Part shown: piece after piece, positions 1-7,826 of the stretch
How positions within the stretch are numbered: the first letter of the stretch is position 1
Layout: the number at the start of each line of letters is the position of its first letter
The notes under the pieces: model-generated
What the model saw: the letters and a program-made list of their open reading frames with translations, nothing else
Databases searched by the model: none
Told to the model about the DNA's origin: nothing
Position numbers and translations under genes: made by a program
Assembly (NCBI RefSeq): GCF_049994905.1
Contig: NZ_CP188258.1
Coordinates: 248,001 to 312,000 of the forward strand
Source of the DNA: Diaminobutyricibacter sp049994905
GTDB taxonomy: Bacteria > Actinomycetota > Actinomycetes > Actinomycetales > Microbacteriaceae
Length of the DNA stretch: 64,000 nucleotides
Direction of reading: 5' to 3'

Positions 1-167
1 CTGCGCTGCTCGATGCGCCCTGGCCGGTGCTCGAGGCGCACGTTCTCGACGTGCTCGACCGCGGAGCCAGCGCGCCCTCGCACGTGCTGAACCTGGGTCA
101 CGGCGTTCCGCCGGAGACCGACCCCACTGTGCTCACCCGGCTGGTGGAGTTCGTCCATGGGCTCTGA
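1..167 (+). CDS. hemE: Uroporphyrinogen decarboxylase, C-terminal fragment
   Basis: This is the last 54 codons of a gene that begins before the window (frame starts at base 3). HemE removes four acetate carboxyl groups from uroporphyrinogen III to give coproporphyrinogen III in the cytoplasm. The visible end reads HVLNLGHGVPPETDP then VLTRLVEFVHGL; the NLGHGV-PETDP block is the conserved C-terminal signature of the family. The stop overlaps the start of hemY by 11 bp, so the two are probably translationally coupled. Identification rests on this short but diagnostic tail and on the haem neighbours that follow. Confidence 0.93.
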   Translation, partial: ALLDAPWPVLEAHVLDVLDRGASAPSHVLNLGHGVPPETDPTVLTRLVEFVHGL

Positions 168-1800
168 TCCGGCGAGCGATGGCGCGGCGACGGATGGCGT
201 AGCGGGCCAGGCGAAGCGCGACGACCTCCGGCACGCCATCGATGCGCCTGCCACGCGTGTGGTCGTCGTGGGCGGCGGCATCGCTGGTCTCGTGGTCGCC
301 CGGGAGTGCTCGCGGCCCGGCTTCGACGTGACCGTCGTCGAAGCATCCGATCACGTCGGCGGGACCGTGGCCCGCGCGGTCGTCGACGGCATCACCGTCG
401 ATACGGGCGCCGAGAGTTTCGCGACCCGCGGCGGCCACGTCGCCGGGCTGATCGGCGAGCTGGGTCTGTCCGACCGCGTCGTGCAGCCGAACCCCGAAGG
501 TGCATGGGTGCGCCTGCCGTCGGGAACCGTTCCGCTGCCGAAGGCCGGACTCCTCGGCATCCCTAGTTCTCCTCTGGCGGCCGACGTGGTTCGCGCGATC
601 GGCTGGGCTGGCGCGTGGCGCGCATACCTCGATCGAATCATGCCGGTGCTCACCATCGGAAAGGAGAGCAGCCTCGGCGCACTCGTGCGCAAGCGGATGG
701 GCTCCCGCGTTCTCGAGAGGCTCGTCGCGCCGGTCGCCACCGGTGTCTACTCCGCCCAGCCCGACGATCTCGACATCGCCGTCGTCGCTCCCGGCCTGAA
801 CGAGGCCTTGACCCGGCAGGGGTCGCTTTCGGGCGCCGTCGGCGAGTTGCGCGCCAATGCAAAGGCCGGCAGCGCCGTCGGCGGTCTGAAGGGCGGCATG
901 TGGATGCTCGCCCAGGCGCTCGAATCCGCGATCACGGACCGGGGCGGTCGCGTGCTCACAGGCGCCGCGGCGTCGTCGGTCGAGCCGTTCGTCGCCGGGA
1001 TGGACATCGCGGACACCGTCCCGGAGGCCGCTGCCGACTCCGGTGGGGACCCCGCGGGTTCCGCCTCGGAGAGCGCCGCAGCCGCCCCCGGCGCACCGGC
1101 TGCCCCCTCGCCCGCAGTCCCGGACCCGCGCTGGGTCGTCCGCCTGGCCGACGGCCGGGCCCTCCCGGCCGACGCCGTCGTGATGGCGGCGCCCGCTGCC
1201 GCATCCCTCGCCATGCTCTCCGGCGCCTCTGACGAGCTCGGTGCGCTCGCTTCGCTCGAGTGGCCGGATGCCTCGAGCGTCGAACTCGTCACGCTCGTGC
1301 TCGACAACCCGGCCCTCGACGCCGCCCCACGCGGCACCGGCGTACTCGTCGCCGACCTGCCGGGATCGGGTGTCACCGCGAAGGCGATGACGCACTCCAC
1401 CGCGAAGTGGTCCTGGCTCGCCGAGGAGGCCGGGGGCCGCCACGTGGTGCGCCTCTCATACGGGAGGGCCGGCCGGGCGAGCGAGACTCTCGGCCTCAGC
1501 GACGCGGAGCTGCGGTCCCTCGCCGTGAGGGACGCATCCGCTCTCCTGAATATTCCACTTTCGGAATCCGAGGTGACCGGCTTCGCCCGGATCAGCTGGA
1601 CCAACGCCCTTCCTTACGCAGCGCTGGGCGAGCGGGAGCGCATTGATGCGGTCCGCTCCGCGGTCGACCCCGTCACCGGTCTTGAAGTGACCGGCTCGTG
1701 GCTGACCGGCACCGGGCTTGCATCCGTCGTTCCGGATGCAAAGGAGGCAGCCCACCGCGTTCGGGGTCTACGCTGGAAGGCACTGACCGAGAATCTCTGA
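157..1800 (+). CDS. hemY: Coproporphyrinogen III oxidase, HemY/CgoX type (FAD)
   Basis: This FAD enzyme of 547 residues oxidises coproporphyrinogen III to coproporphyrin III in the Gram-positive haem route; older annotation calls it protoporphyrinogen oxidase. The N-terminal dinucleotide-binding motif VVVVGGGIAGLVVA followed by VVEASDHVGG is at residues about 35-70, after a 33-residue leader. The C-terminal WTNALPYA and SWLTGTGLASVV segments fit the family's FAD-contact end. Residues about 280-325 are an Ala/Pro/Ser-rich stretch that looks like an unstructured insertion between conserved blocks and makes the protein longer than the usual 450-480. The ATG at 157 lies inside the end of hemE; a start nearer the FAD motif is possible. 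Confidence 0.93.
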   Translation: MGSDPASDGAATDGVAGQAKRDDLRHAIDAPATRVVVVGGGIAGLVVARECSRPGFDVTVVEASDHVGGTVARAVVDGITVDTGAESFATRGGHVAGLIGELGLSDRVVQPNPEGAWVRLPSGTVPLPKAGLLGIPSSPLAADVVRAIGWAGAWRAYLDRIMPVLTIGKESSLGALVRKRMGSRVLERLVAPVATGVYSAQPDDLDIAVVAPGLNEALTRQGSLSGAVGELRANAKAGSAVGGLKGGMWMLAQALESAITDRGGRVLTGAAASSVEPFVAGMDIADTVPEAAADSGGDPAGSASESAAAAPGAPAAPSPAVPDPRWVVRLADGRALPADAVVMAAPAAASLAMLSGASDELGALASLEWPDASSVELVTLVLDNPALDAAPRGTGVLVADLPGSGVTAKAMTHSTAKWSWLAEEAGGRHVVRLSYGRAGRASETLGLSDAELRSLAVRDASALLNIPLSESEVTGFARISWTNALPYAALGERERIDAVRSAVDPVTGLEVTGSWLTGTGLASVVPDAKEAAHRVRGLRWKALTENL

Positions 1801-1815
1801 CGAACGGGGCGTTCA

Positions 1816-2334
1816 ATGCGGGGAAAGCTTCTCTTCGCTGCCGGTGCAGCCGCGGGCTATGTGCTCGGCGCACGTGCCGGCCGCAAACGGTACGAGCAGA
1901 TCAAGGCGGCAGCAGCCAGGGTGTGGGAGACACCCGGCATCCAGAACCAGGTGATCGCGGTCGAAGACTATGCCGCCGAGAAGTTCAGTGAGCTTCCCGG
2001 CGCACTGTTCGCTGGAGCGAAGAAGGTCGCGACCCGGGTCGTCGGCCGCGCGCAGGCCTCCCAGGGGCAGAGCGTGAGTTACAGCACACCGGTGCGGCAG
2101 GCGACGAGCGCACCCGCGACCGTTGTCCGGCCGCCCGCACGCACCTCCACGTCATCCGTGACGATCGCCGCGCCACCCGACGACGAGACGACCAGCGCGC
2201 CGACGACTCCACCCAGAGCCGCAGCGGGCAGCGCATCCACGGCGTCCACGAAGGCGGCCAAGCCGCCGAAGAGCGCGAAGCGCACTGCACGCGCGTCAGA
2301 CGAGATCGACGAGGCTGACGACGCCGGAGCGTGA
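1816..2334 (+). CDS. Small membrane-anchored protein, YtxH-like
   Basis: This is a 172-residue protein of unknown function. The N-terminus, MRGKLLFAAGAAAGYVLGARAG, is a short glycine/alanine-rich hydrophobic segment ending in a basic patch (RKRYEQIKAAA), which resembles the anchor of YtxH-type proteins. It is followed by a likely helix to about residue 80. The rest is a low-complexity tail rich in Ala, Thr, Ser and Pro, ending in an acidic stretch. It starts 15 bp after hemY and precedes a Holin-X-like and a DUF3618-like gene, so these three probably form one cell-envelope unit inserted in the haem cluster. No catalytic motif is visible. Confidence 0.7.
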   Translation: MRGKLLFAAGAAAGYVLGARAGRKRYEQIKAAAARVWETPGIQNQVIAVEDYAAEKFSELPGALFAGAKKVATRVVGRAQASQGQSVSYSTPVRQATSAPATVVRPPARTSTSSVTIAAPPDDETTSAPTTPPRAAAGSASTASTKAAKPPKSAKRTARASDEIDEADDAGA

Positions 2335-2365
2335 GCTGTGTTTCACGGGAGGACGGTGACGAGCA

Positions 2366-2779
2366 ATGACTGACGACGACCGCGCGGAGTCCTCGCGTTC
2401 GCTGTTCGAGCTGATCAAGGACCTTCCCAGCCTGCTGGTCGCGCTCGTCAAGGCCGAGCTCGACCAGCTCAAGCAGGAGCTGGCCGAGAAGGCGAGGTAT
2501 TCCGGTGTCGGCATAGGGCTCTTCGCGTTCGCCGCCGGACTGATCTTCTTCGCCCTCGGCTGTCTGATCGCTGCGGCGATCCTCGGGCTCGCCCTTGTGC
2601 TTCCCGGTTGGGCGTCGGCGCTGATCGTGTTCGGGGCCCTCCTGGTCATCGCAGCCCTGCTGGCCCTCATCGGTGTGCAGTCCCTGAAGAGGATGGGCGG
2701 CGCAGCCCCGGCGAAGACGATTGCGAGCGTGCAGGAAGACATCGAGGCGATCAAGGGGATGGGTCGCTATGACGACTGA
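2366..2779 (+). CDS. Holin-X-like (holin superfamily III) membrane protein
   Basis: This 137-residue protein begins with an amphipathic helix (SLFELIKDLPSLLVALVKAE) and a charged stretch (LDQLKQELAEKA). Two membrane spans follow, at about residues 50-75 (GIGLFAFAAGLIFFALGCLI) and 82-110 (LPGWASALIVFGALLVIAAL). This is the arrangement of the actinobacterial putative holin-X family, which despite its name is usually chromosomal and of unknown role. There are no phage genes nearby. Its stop overlaps the start of the next gene by 11 bp, so the two are likely translated together. Confidence 0.75.
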   Translation: MTDDDRAESSRSLFELIKDLPSLLVALVKAELDQLKQELAEKARYSGVGIGLFAFAAGLIFFALGCLIAAAILGLALVLPGWASALIVFGALLVIAALLALIGVQSLKRMGGAAPAKTIASVQEDIEAIKGMGRYDD

Positions 2780-3008
2780 GACGCCCAGCGACATCGAGAG
2801 GGCACGCGCCGAACTGACCGCCACGCTCGACGCGATCGAAGACAAGCTGAATGTGCCGAAACGGGCGAGACTCGCGGTCGAGCGCGCCGGGCGCCGGGCG
2901 CAGAAACTCCGGGACGAGAATCCCGTGGCGTTCGTGGCCACAGCCGTCGGCGCAGCAGCACTCGTCGGAGGTGCCGTGTGGCTCGTCGTCAGGGCTGTTC
3001 GAAACTAG
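2769..3008 (+). CDS. DUF3618-like small membrane protein
   Basis: This 79-residue protein has an N-terminal DIERARAELTATLDAIEDKL block, the hallmark of DUF3618 proteins of actinobacteria. A basic helix and one C-terminal membrane span (about residues 55-77, VAFVATAVGAAALVGGAVWLVV) follow. The ATG at 2769 overlaps the end of the Holin-X gene in another frame; a longer reading from 2721 would put an implausible basic sequence in front. The family's function is unknown. The Holin-X/DUF3618 adjacency is common in actinobacteria and suggests a shared membrane complex. Confidence 0.75.
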   Translation: MTTETPSDIERARAELTATLDAIEDKLNVPKRARLAVERAGRRAQKLRDENPVAFVATAVGAAALVGGAVWLVVRAVRN

Positions 3009-3065
3009 AGCGGGGCGTCTACCGCGCTTTTGGCGCAGACACGATTGCGAGAGAGACTGTGGGGT

Positions 3066-3788
3066 ATGACTAACCTGGCTGCCTCCGAGGCCGGAGAGAA
3101 CACCCCTGTCGACAGCCCGAGCGGATTCACTCTGTGGGCCGTGCTGCGTCGCGACCCTGCCCGACCCGACGACCTCGACGGCACCGATGTGCCTCACGCC
3201 GTGCAGGAGCTCGACGGCGTCATCGCCGATATCGAACTCGAGGGCGTCGTGACGCGCGGGCTGTACGACGTGTCCGGCCTGCGTGCCGACGCCGACGTCA
3301 TGGTCTGGCTTCACGGACCTGATGCGGCGGCGCTGCAGTGGGGGCTCCGTCAGCTGCGCCGCACCCGCCTCCTGAAAGCGCTTCTCCCGACCTGGAACGC
3401 CATGGGCGTGCACCGCGACGCCGAGTTCAACAAGTCGCACGTCCCCGGGTTCCTGCGCGGAGTCGAGCCGAAGGAATGGCTCACGGTCTACCCCTTCGTG
3501 CGCAGCTACGAGTGGTACCTCCTTCCCGGTGAAGAGCGGGGGCGGATGCTCGCAGAGCACGGCCGCAAGGGCGCCGCATTCCGCTCGGTCATCGCCAACA
3601 CCGTCGCCTCGTTCGCCCTCGGCGACTACGAGTGGATCCTGCCGCTCGAGTCCGACGAGCTCGTCGACCTCGTCGACCTCATGCGCGACCTGCGCGAGAC
3701 CGATGCCCGCCGCCACGTGCGCGAAGAGGTGCCTTTCTTCACCGGGCGACGAGTGACCGCCGCAGAACTCGTGGAGGTCTTGCAGTGA
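3066..3788 (+). CDS. hemQ: Coproheme decarboxylase (HemQ/ChdC)
   Basis: HemQ/ChdC converts iron-coproporphyrin III (coproheme) to haem b by two H2O2-dependent decarboxylations and is the last enzyme of the coproporphyrin-dependent pathway. The 240-residue protein has the chlorite-dismutase-like fold motifs. Tyr142 in TVYPFVRSYEWY matches the radical-forming tyrosine, and His165 in RMLAEHGRKG matches the proximal haem ligand (compare Tyr147 and His174 of the Listeria enzyme). The start is placed at the ATG at 3066; an upstream in-frame ATG at 3030 would add 12 basic residues absent from the family. The stop overlaps the hemH GTG (gtga). Confidence 0.93.
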   Translation: MTNLAASEAGENTPVDSPSGFTLWAVLRRDPARPDDLDGTDVPHAVQELDGVIADIELEGVVTRGLYDVSGLRADADVMVWLHGPDAAALQWGLRQLRRTRLLKALLPTWNAMGVHRDAEFNKSHVPGFLRGVEPKEWLTVYPFVRSYEWYLLPGEERGRMLAEHGRKGAAFRSVIANTVASFALGDYEWILPLESDELVDLVDLMRDLRETDARRHVREEVPFFTGRRVTAAELVEVLQ

Positions 3789-4960
3789 CGGAAGCGCTGA
3801 CGCGCGTTCTCGGGGCGACGGATGCTGCGGCAGCCGGCCCTGAGCACGTCACTGAGCCGGTCGCCTACGACGCCATCCTGCTGGCCGGTTTCGGCGGGCC
3901 GGAAGGCCAGGACGACGTGATTCCCTTCCTGCGCAACGTGACCCGGGGGCGGGGCATCCCGGAGGAGCGCCTCGAAGAGGTCGCGCATCACTATCGCCAC
4001 TTCGGTGGCGTCAGCCCGATCAACGACCAGAACCGCGAGCTGAAGGCGGCGCTCGAAGCCGAACTCGCGTCGCGGGCCATCGATCTTCCCGTCCTCTGGG
4101 GCAACCGCAACTGGGACCCGTACCTGCGCGACGCGCTGACGGAGGCGAACGAGCGCGGTTTCCGGAAAGTGCTCGCGATCGCCACCAGCGCGTACTCCTC
4201 GTATTCGAGCTGCCGGCAGTACCGCGAAGACTTCGCGCTCGCGCTCGAGGAGACAGGGCTCGAGGGCACGATCCAGATCGACAAGGTGCGCCAGTTCTTC
4301 GATCACCCCGGATTCGTGACTCCCTTCGTGGAGGGCGTGCGCCGGGCGCTCGACGAGGTGCAGGAGCGTGTGCCGGGCATCGACGCGGCGACCGAGGTCG
4401 AACTGCTGTTCACGACACACAGCATCCCGTCAGTCGACGCCGAGAAGTCGGGCCCGTCCGACCGCGGGTTCGGTGAGGGCGGCGCCTACGCCGCGCAGCA
4501 TCTTGCAGTCGCAGAAGTCGTCGTGCACGAGGCCGGCGCCGACCAGGTTCCATGGCGTCTCGTCTACCAGTCGCGCAGCGGACCTCCGAGCATGCCGTGG
4601 CTGGCGCCCGACATCAACGACGCCATCGACGAGCTTCCGGCGGCAGGGATCCGCGCCGTGATCATCGTGCCGATCGGCTTCGTCAGCGACCACATGGAAG
4701 TCCTGTGGGACCTCGACAACGAAGCGATGGAGACGTCGGAGCGCAACGGTCTCGTGGCCGTGCGCGTGCCGACCCCGGGCATCCACCACGCCTACATCGC
4801 CGGTCTCGTCGACCTCGTGCTCGAGCGCAGGGACGGCATCCCGGTGGCGGACCGTCCGGCCGTGACGCCGCTCGGACCCTGGTACGACGTGTGTCGCCCG
4901 GGCTGCTGCGAGAACACGAGACTCGGGTTCAGGCCGGCCGCCGCTGGGGTCGCGCCGTGA
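3785..4960 (+). CDS. hemH: Coproporphyrin III ferrochelatase (HemH/CpfC)
   Basis: This protein inserts Fe2+ into coproporphyrin III, the step before HemQ. It has 391 residues from a GTG that overlaps the hemQ stop; a longer upstream reading is out of character. Family blocks are ILLAGFGGPEGQDDVIPFLRN near the N-terminus, HFGGVSPINDQN, the TSAYSSYSSCRQYRED segment and the FTTHSIP block with the metal-site histidine. Cys143 together with Cys370, Cys374 and Cys375 in a VCRPGCCEN tail resembles the one-plus-three cysteine set that binds a [2Fe-2S] cluster in mycobacterial ferrochelatase. I infer such a cluster here. The first 25 residues are poorly conserved. Confidence 0.94.
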   Translation: MTEALTRVLGATDAAAAGPEHVTEPVAYDAILLAGFGGPEGQDDVIPFLRNVTRGRGIPEERLEEVAHHYRHFGGVSPINDQNRELKAALEAELASRAIDLPVLWGNRNWDPYLRDALTEANERGFRKVLAIATSAYSSYSSCRQYREDFALALEETGLEGTIQIDKVRQFFDHPGFVTPFVEGVRRALDEVQERVPGIDAATEVELLFTTHSIPSVDAEKSGPSDRGFGEGGAYAAQHLAVAEVVVHEAGADQVPWRLVYQSRSGPPSMPWLAPDINDAIDELPAAGIRAVIIVPIGFVSDHMEVLWDLDNEAMETSERNGLVAVRVPTPGIHHAYIAGLVDLVLERRDGIPVADRPAVTPLGPWYDVCRPGCCENTRLGFRPAAAGVAP

Positions 4961-5931
4961 GCGCCGCATCCGCCGCCCGCACCCTCCGCGTCGGAACGCG
5001 GGGGAGTGCGCTCGCCGTCGCACAGACGACGGTCGTCGCGAACGCCATCGCGCGGGCGACCGGCCAGGACGTCGAGCTGGTGACGGTGACGACCCAGGGC
5101 GACACGTCACGTGAATCGCTTGCGTCGCTCGGCGGAACGGGTGTGTTCGCGAGCGCCCTGCGGGACTCGCTGCTCGCATCCGAATGCGACCTGATCGTCC
5201 ATTCGCTGAAAGACCTGCCGACGGGTGCGCATCCCGGACTCGTGATCGGCGCCGTCCCGCGGCGGGCGGATGCACGCGACGCGCTGTGCGCGGATGACGG
5301 GATGACGCTGGACCTGCTCCCCGAAGGTGCTCGCGTCGGCACCGGCTCACCCCGCCGCGTCGCGCAGCTGCTCGCGCGTCGACCCGACCTCGAGATCACG
5401 GATCTGCGCGGCAACGTCGACACGAGACTCGGCCGTGTGGCCGACGGCGACCTGGACGCGGTCGTGCTCGCGGCAGCCGGACTGGAGCGTCTCGCCCGCG
5501 ACGATGCGATCACGGAATACTTCACGCTCTCGGATGTGCCGACCGCGCCCGGCCAGGGAGCGCTCGCGATCGAAGTGCGCGCCGGTGACGAGCGCGGTTC
5601 CGGCGCCCTCGCCAAGGCGCTCGCAACCATCAACCATGTGACCACCCACGCGGCGGTCCTGGCCGAACGCGAGGTGCTCGCGGGACTCGAAGCCGGATGC
5701 GCGGCCCCGATCGGCGCGCACGCCCAGATCGACGACGGCCTGTTCTTCCTCACCGCAACGGTCTACCGGCCCGACGGCACGGAACAGCTCACCAGCTCGC
5801 ACGCCGCGACACCCGACGGAATGAACGCGCGCGACCTCGAGGTTGCCGGGCGCGACGTGGCCCAGCGCGTCGTTGCAGAACTCCTCGCAGCGGGTGCAGC
5901 CGACCTGGCCCCGCTCGGAGGCGCCCGGTGA
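4957..5931 (+). CDS. hemC: Hydroxymethylbilane synthase (porphobilinogen deaminase)
   Basis: HemC polymerises four porphobilinogen units into hydroxymethylbilane in the cytosol. The protein has 324 residues, the usual size. Landmarks are LRVGTRGSALAVAQT at the N-terminus, TTQGDTSRE, the VHSLKDLPT segment with the catalytic Asp region, GTGSPRR, DLRGNVDTRL, APGQGALAIEVR, and Cys248 in LEAGCAAPIGA, the attachment site of the dipyrromethane cofactor. The GTG start overlaps the hemH stop by 4 bp, and the stop overlaps the hemD GTG by 4 bp, so hemH-hemC-hemD should be tightly coupled. Confidence 0.96.
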   Translation: MSAASAARTLRVGTRGSALAVAQTTVVANAIARATGQDVELVTVTTQGDTSRESLASLGGTGVFASALRDSLLASECDLIVHSLKDLPTGAHPGLVIGAVPRRADARDALCADDGMTLDLLPEGARVGTGSPRRVAQLLARRPDLEITDLRGNVDTRLGRVADGDLDAVVLAAAGLERLARDDAITEYFTLSDVPTAPGQGALAIEVRAGDERGSGALAKALATINHVTTHAAVLAEREVLAGLEAGCAAPIGAHAQIDDGLFFLTATVYRPDGTEQLTSSHAATPDGMNARDLEVAGRDVAQRVVAELLAAGAADLAPLGGAR

Positions 5932-6758
5932 ACGCGGCGTCGGCGTCCTCCGCGTCGTCCGCGTCGTCCTCCGCGTCTGCGGCCGGCAAGCCGCTTGCGG
6001 GGTGGCGTGTGCTCGTGCCGCGCGGAGGGCCCTGGGGTGACGCCGTCGCAGCAGACCTGCGCTCCAAAGGCGCTTCGCCGATCGTCGCCGCAATGATCAA
6101 CTTCGCACCGACCGCGGACGCGCCGGCACTGGATGCTGCGCTCACCTCGCTCGCGGCCGGCCGGTTCGACTGGATGACGGTCACCAGCGCGACAACGGTC
6201 GACGTGCTGAGTGCGCAGCGGGCAGTCGTCCCGGCGACGACCAAGGTCGCTGCCGTCGGCGAAACCACGGCTGCCGCGCTGACCGCAGCGGGATACCGTG
6301 TCGACCTCGTGCCGTCGGAAGAGAACTCGGCACGCGGCCTCCTCGCCGAATGGGAAGCCGCGACGCAGGGCGTCGTTCCGTTGCGCATCCTGACCCTGCG
6401 ATCCGAGATCGCCAAGCCGCTGCTCACGGAAGGGCTGCGACGCATCGGGCACTCGGTCGAATCGGTGGTCGCGTATCGCACGATCGGGGTGCCGGTCCCC
6501 GAGAACGTTGCGGCCGACGTGGCCGCGGGGGCGGTGCAGGCGATCCTCGTCACGAGCGGGTCGGTTGCCGAACAGGTGCAGCTGCAGCTCGGGCCGATCC
6601 CGGAACAGACGCTGGTGGCGGCGATCGGGCCGCAGACCGCGCGGGATGCGCGCGACTTCGGCCTGCGGGTCGACCTGATCGCCGACGAGCGCACGGCGGC
6701 ATCCCTGATCGAAGCCGTCGCCGGCGTCGCGCGGGCGCGCGCGCGCCTCGACCGCTGA
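5928..6758 (+). CDS. hemD: Uroporphyrinogen III synthase
   Basis: HemD cyclises hydroxymethylbilane with inversion of ring D to give uroporphyrinogen III. The 276-residue product begins at the GTG overlapping the hemC stop. The first 20 residues are almost only Ser and Ala, encoded by a gtcctccgc-like repeat (about 5939-5985), and precede the conserved start LAGWRVLVPRGGPWGDAVAADL. Conserved but weak family features follow: DWMTVTSATTVDVL, AAVGETTAAAL and the C-terminal VAAIGPQTARDARDFG. HemD sequences diverge widely, so position between hemC and hemB adds weight. Two hairpins and a promoter lie between this gene and hemB. Confidence 0.92.
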   Translation: MNAASASSASSASSSASAAGKPLAGWRVLVPRGGPWGDAVAADLRSKGASPIVAAMINFAPTADAPALDAALTSLAAGRFDWMTVTSATTVDVLSAQRAVVPATTKVAAVGETTAAALTAAGYRVDLVPSEENSARGLLAEWEAATQGVVPLRILTLRSEIAKPLLTEGLRRIGHSVESVVAYRTIGVPVPENVAADVAAGAVQAILVTSGSVAEQVQLQLGPIPEQTLVAAIGPQTARDARDFGLRVDLIADERTAASLIEAVAGVARARARLDR

Positions 6759-6807
6759 CGCCGGCGCCCTTCGGTCGCCGGCGCCTGCACAGGCTGGGAG
6801 CAGGCGC
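6759..6807 (+). other. Overlapping hairpins between hemD and hemB
   Basis: Immediately after the hemD stop the self-complementary 8-mer cgccggcg occurs twice (6759-6766 and 6776-6783) around a 9-base loop. A second stem pairs gcgcctgc (6781-6788) with gcaggcgc (6800-6807). The two stems share bases 6781-6783 and so cannot both form fully. There is no T-tract, so I call this a possible attenuator or mRNA end, not a standard terminator. Confidence 0.4.
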
Positions 6808-6830
6808 AGGATGCGGTGCCGCACCCCGCG

Positions 6831-6836
6831 TAGGCT
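6831..6836 (+). promoter_or_regulatory. -10 box TAGGCT for hemB (leaderless)
   Basis: TAGGCT ends 6 nt before the hemB GTG, placing transcription start at or next to the start codon. hemB-hemL can therefore be transcribed independently of the upstream haem genes. Confidence 0.65.
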
Positions 6837-6842
6837 TGACCG

Positions 6843-7826
6843 GTGAGCGAATTCACGCATCCTGTCGTCCGTCCCCGCCGTCTGCGGCAGTCCCCGGCCA
6901 TGCGCCGCCTGACCGCCGAGACGCGCATCCACCCCTCTGAGCTGATCCTCCCCGCCTTCGTGCGCGAGGGCACTCCTGAGCCGCTGCCGCTGCAGTCCAT
7001 GCCGGGAGTCGTTCAGCACAGCATCGACTCTCTCCGCCGGGCCGCCGCAGAAGCTGCCGAAGCCGGTGTCGGCGGCGTGATGTTGTTCGGGGTGCCAGGG
7101 AAGCGCGACGCGACCGGTTCGGCCGCGACCGATCCCGACGGCATCCTCAACGTCGCGACCCGCGCTGTCGTCGCCGAGGTCGGCGATGCGCTGGTCGTGC
7201 AGACAGACCTGTGCCTCGACGAGTTCACCGACCATGGACACTGTGGTGTCCTCGACGCCCGCGGGGTGGTCGATAACGACGCGACTCTCGAGCGGTACCG
7301 CGACATGGCGGTCGTGCAGGCAGAATCCGGGTCCGTCGTGCTCGGGCTCAGCGGCATGATGGACGGCCAGGTGGCCGCCGTGCGCGAGGCGCTCGACGCT
7401 TCGGGCCACATCGACACGGCGATTCTCGCCTACGCCGCCAAGTACGCGTCGAGCTTCTACGGGCCGTTCCGCGAGGCCGTCGATTCGCAGCTCGTGGGCG
7501 ACCGTCGCAGCTACCAGCAGGATCCGGCGAACCGTCGAGAGGGTCTGCGCGAGGCGCGGCTCGACCTCGGGGAGGGTGCGGACATCGTGATGGTGAAGCC
7601 TGCGATGAGCTACCTCGACGTGCTCTCCGACGTGGCCGCCTTCAGTGATGTGCCTGTCTGGGCCTACCAGGTGTCCGGCGAGTACGCCATGATCGAGGCA
7701 GCCGCCGCGAACGGGTGGATCGACCGGCGCCGCGCGATCGAGGAGTCCATCACGGGCATCCGCAGGGCCGGTGCAGACGCTGTGCTCACCTATTGGGCGA
7801 CGGAGGTGGCGCGGTGGGTGCGATGA
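6843..7826 (+). CDS. hemB: Delta-aminolevulinic acid dehydratase (porphobilinogen synthase)
   Basis: HemB condenses two 5-aminolevulinate molecules to porphobilinogen. The 327-residue protein carries the two active-site lysines, Lys200 (LAYAAKYASSFYGPF) and Lys252 (DIVMVKPAMSYLD), equivalent to Lys195 and Lys247 of E. coli. The metal loop reads TDLCLDEFTDHGHCG: Cys124 and Cys134 are present, but the middle zinc ligand position is Asp126, not Cys, so the site is intermediate between the all-Cys zinc and Asp-type enzymes. The GTG at 6843 is preceded by a leaderless -10 box. The stop overlaps the hemL ATG (atga). Confidence 0.96.
   Translation: MSEFTHPVVRPRRLRQSPAMRRLTAETRIHPSELILPAFVREGTPEPLPLQSMPGVVQHSIDSLRRAAAEAAEAGVGGVMLFGVPGKRDATGSAATDPDGILNVATRAVVAEVGDALVVQTDLCLDEFTDHGHCGVLDARGVVDNDATLERYRDMAVVQAESGSVVLGLSGMMDGQVAAVREALDASGHIDTAILAYAAKYASSFYGPFREAVDSQLVGDRRSYQQDPANRREGLREARLDLGEGADIVMVKPAMSYLDVLSDVAAFSDVPVWAYQVSGEYAMIEAAAANGWIDRRRAIEESITGIRRAGADAVLTYWATEVARWVR

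Noticed and set aside
133..1443. 436-codon open frame antisense to hemY
   Set aside because: It lies fully opposite a well-conserved gene, is composed of Arg/Gly/His-rich sequence typical of the complement of high-GC codons, and has no recognisable domain.
2366..2779. Holin-like gene as sign of a prophage
   Set aside because: The Holin-X family is widespread on actinobacterial chromosomes and no phage structural, integrase or lysin genes are near.
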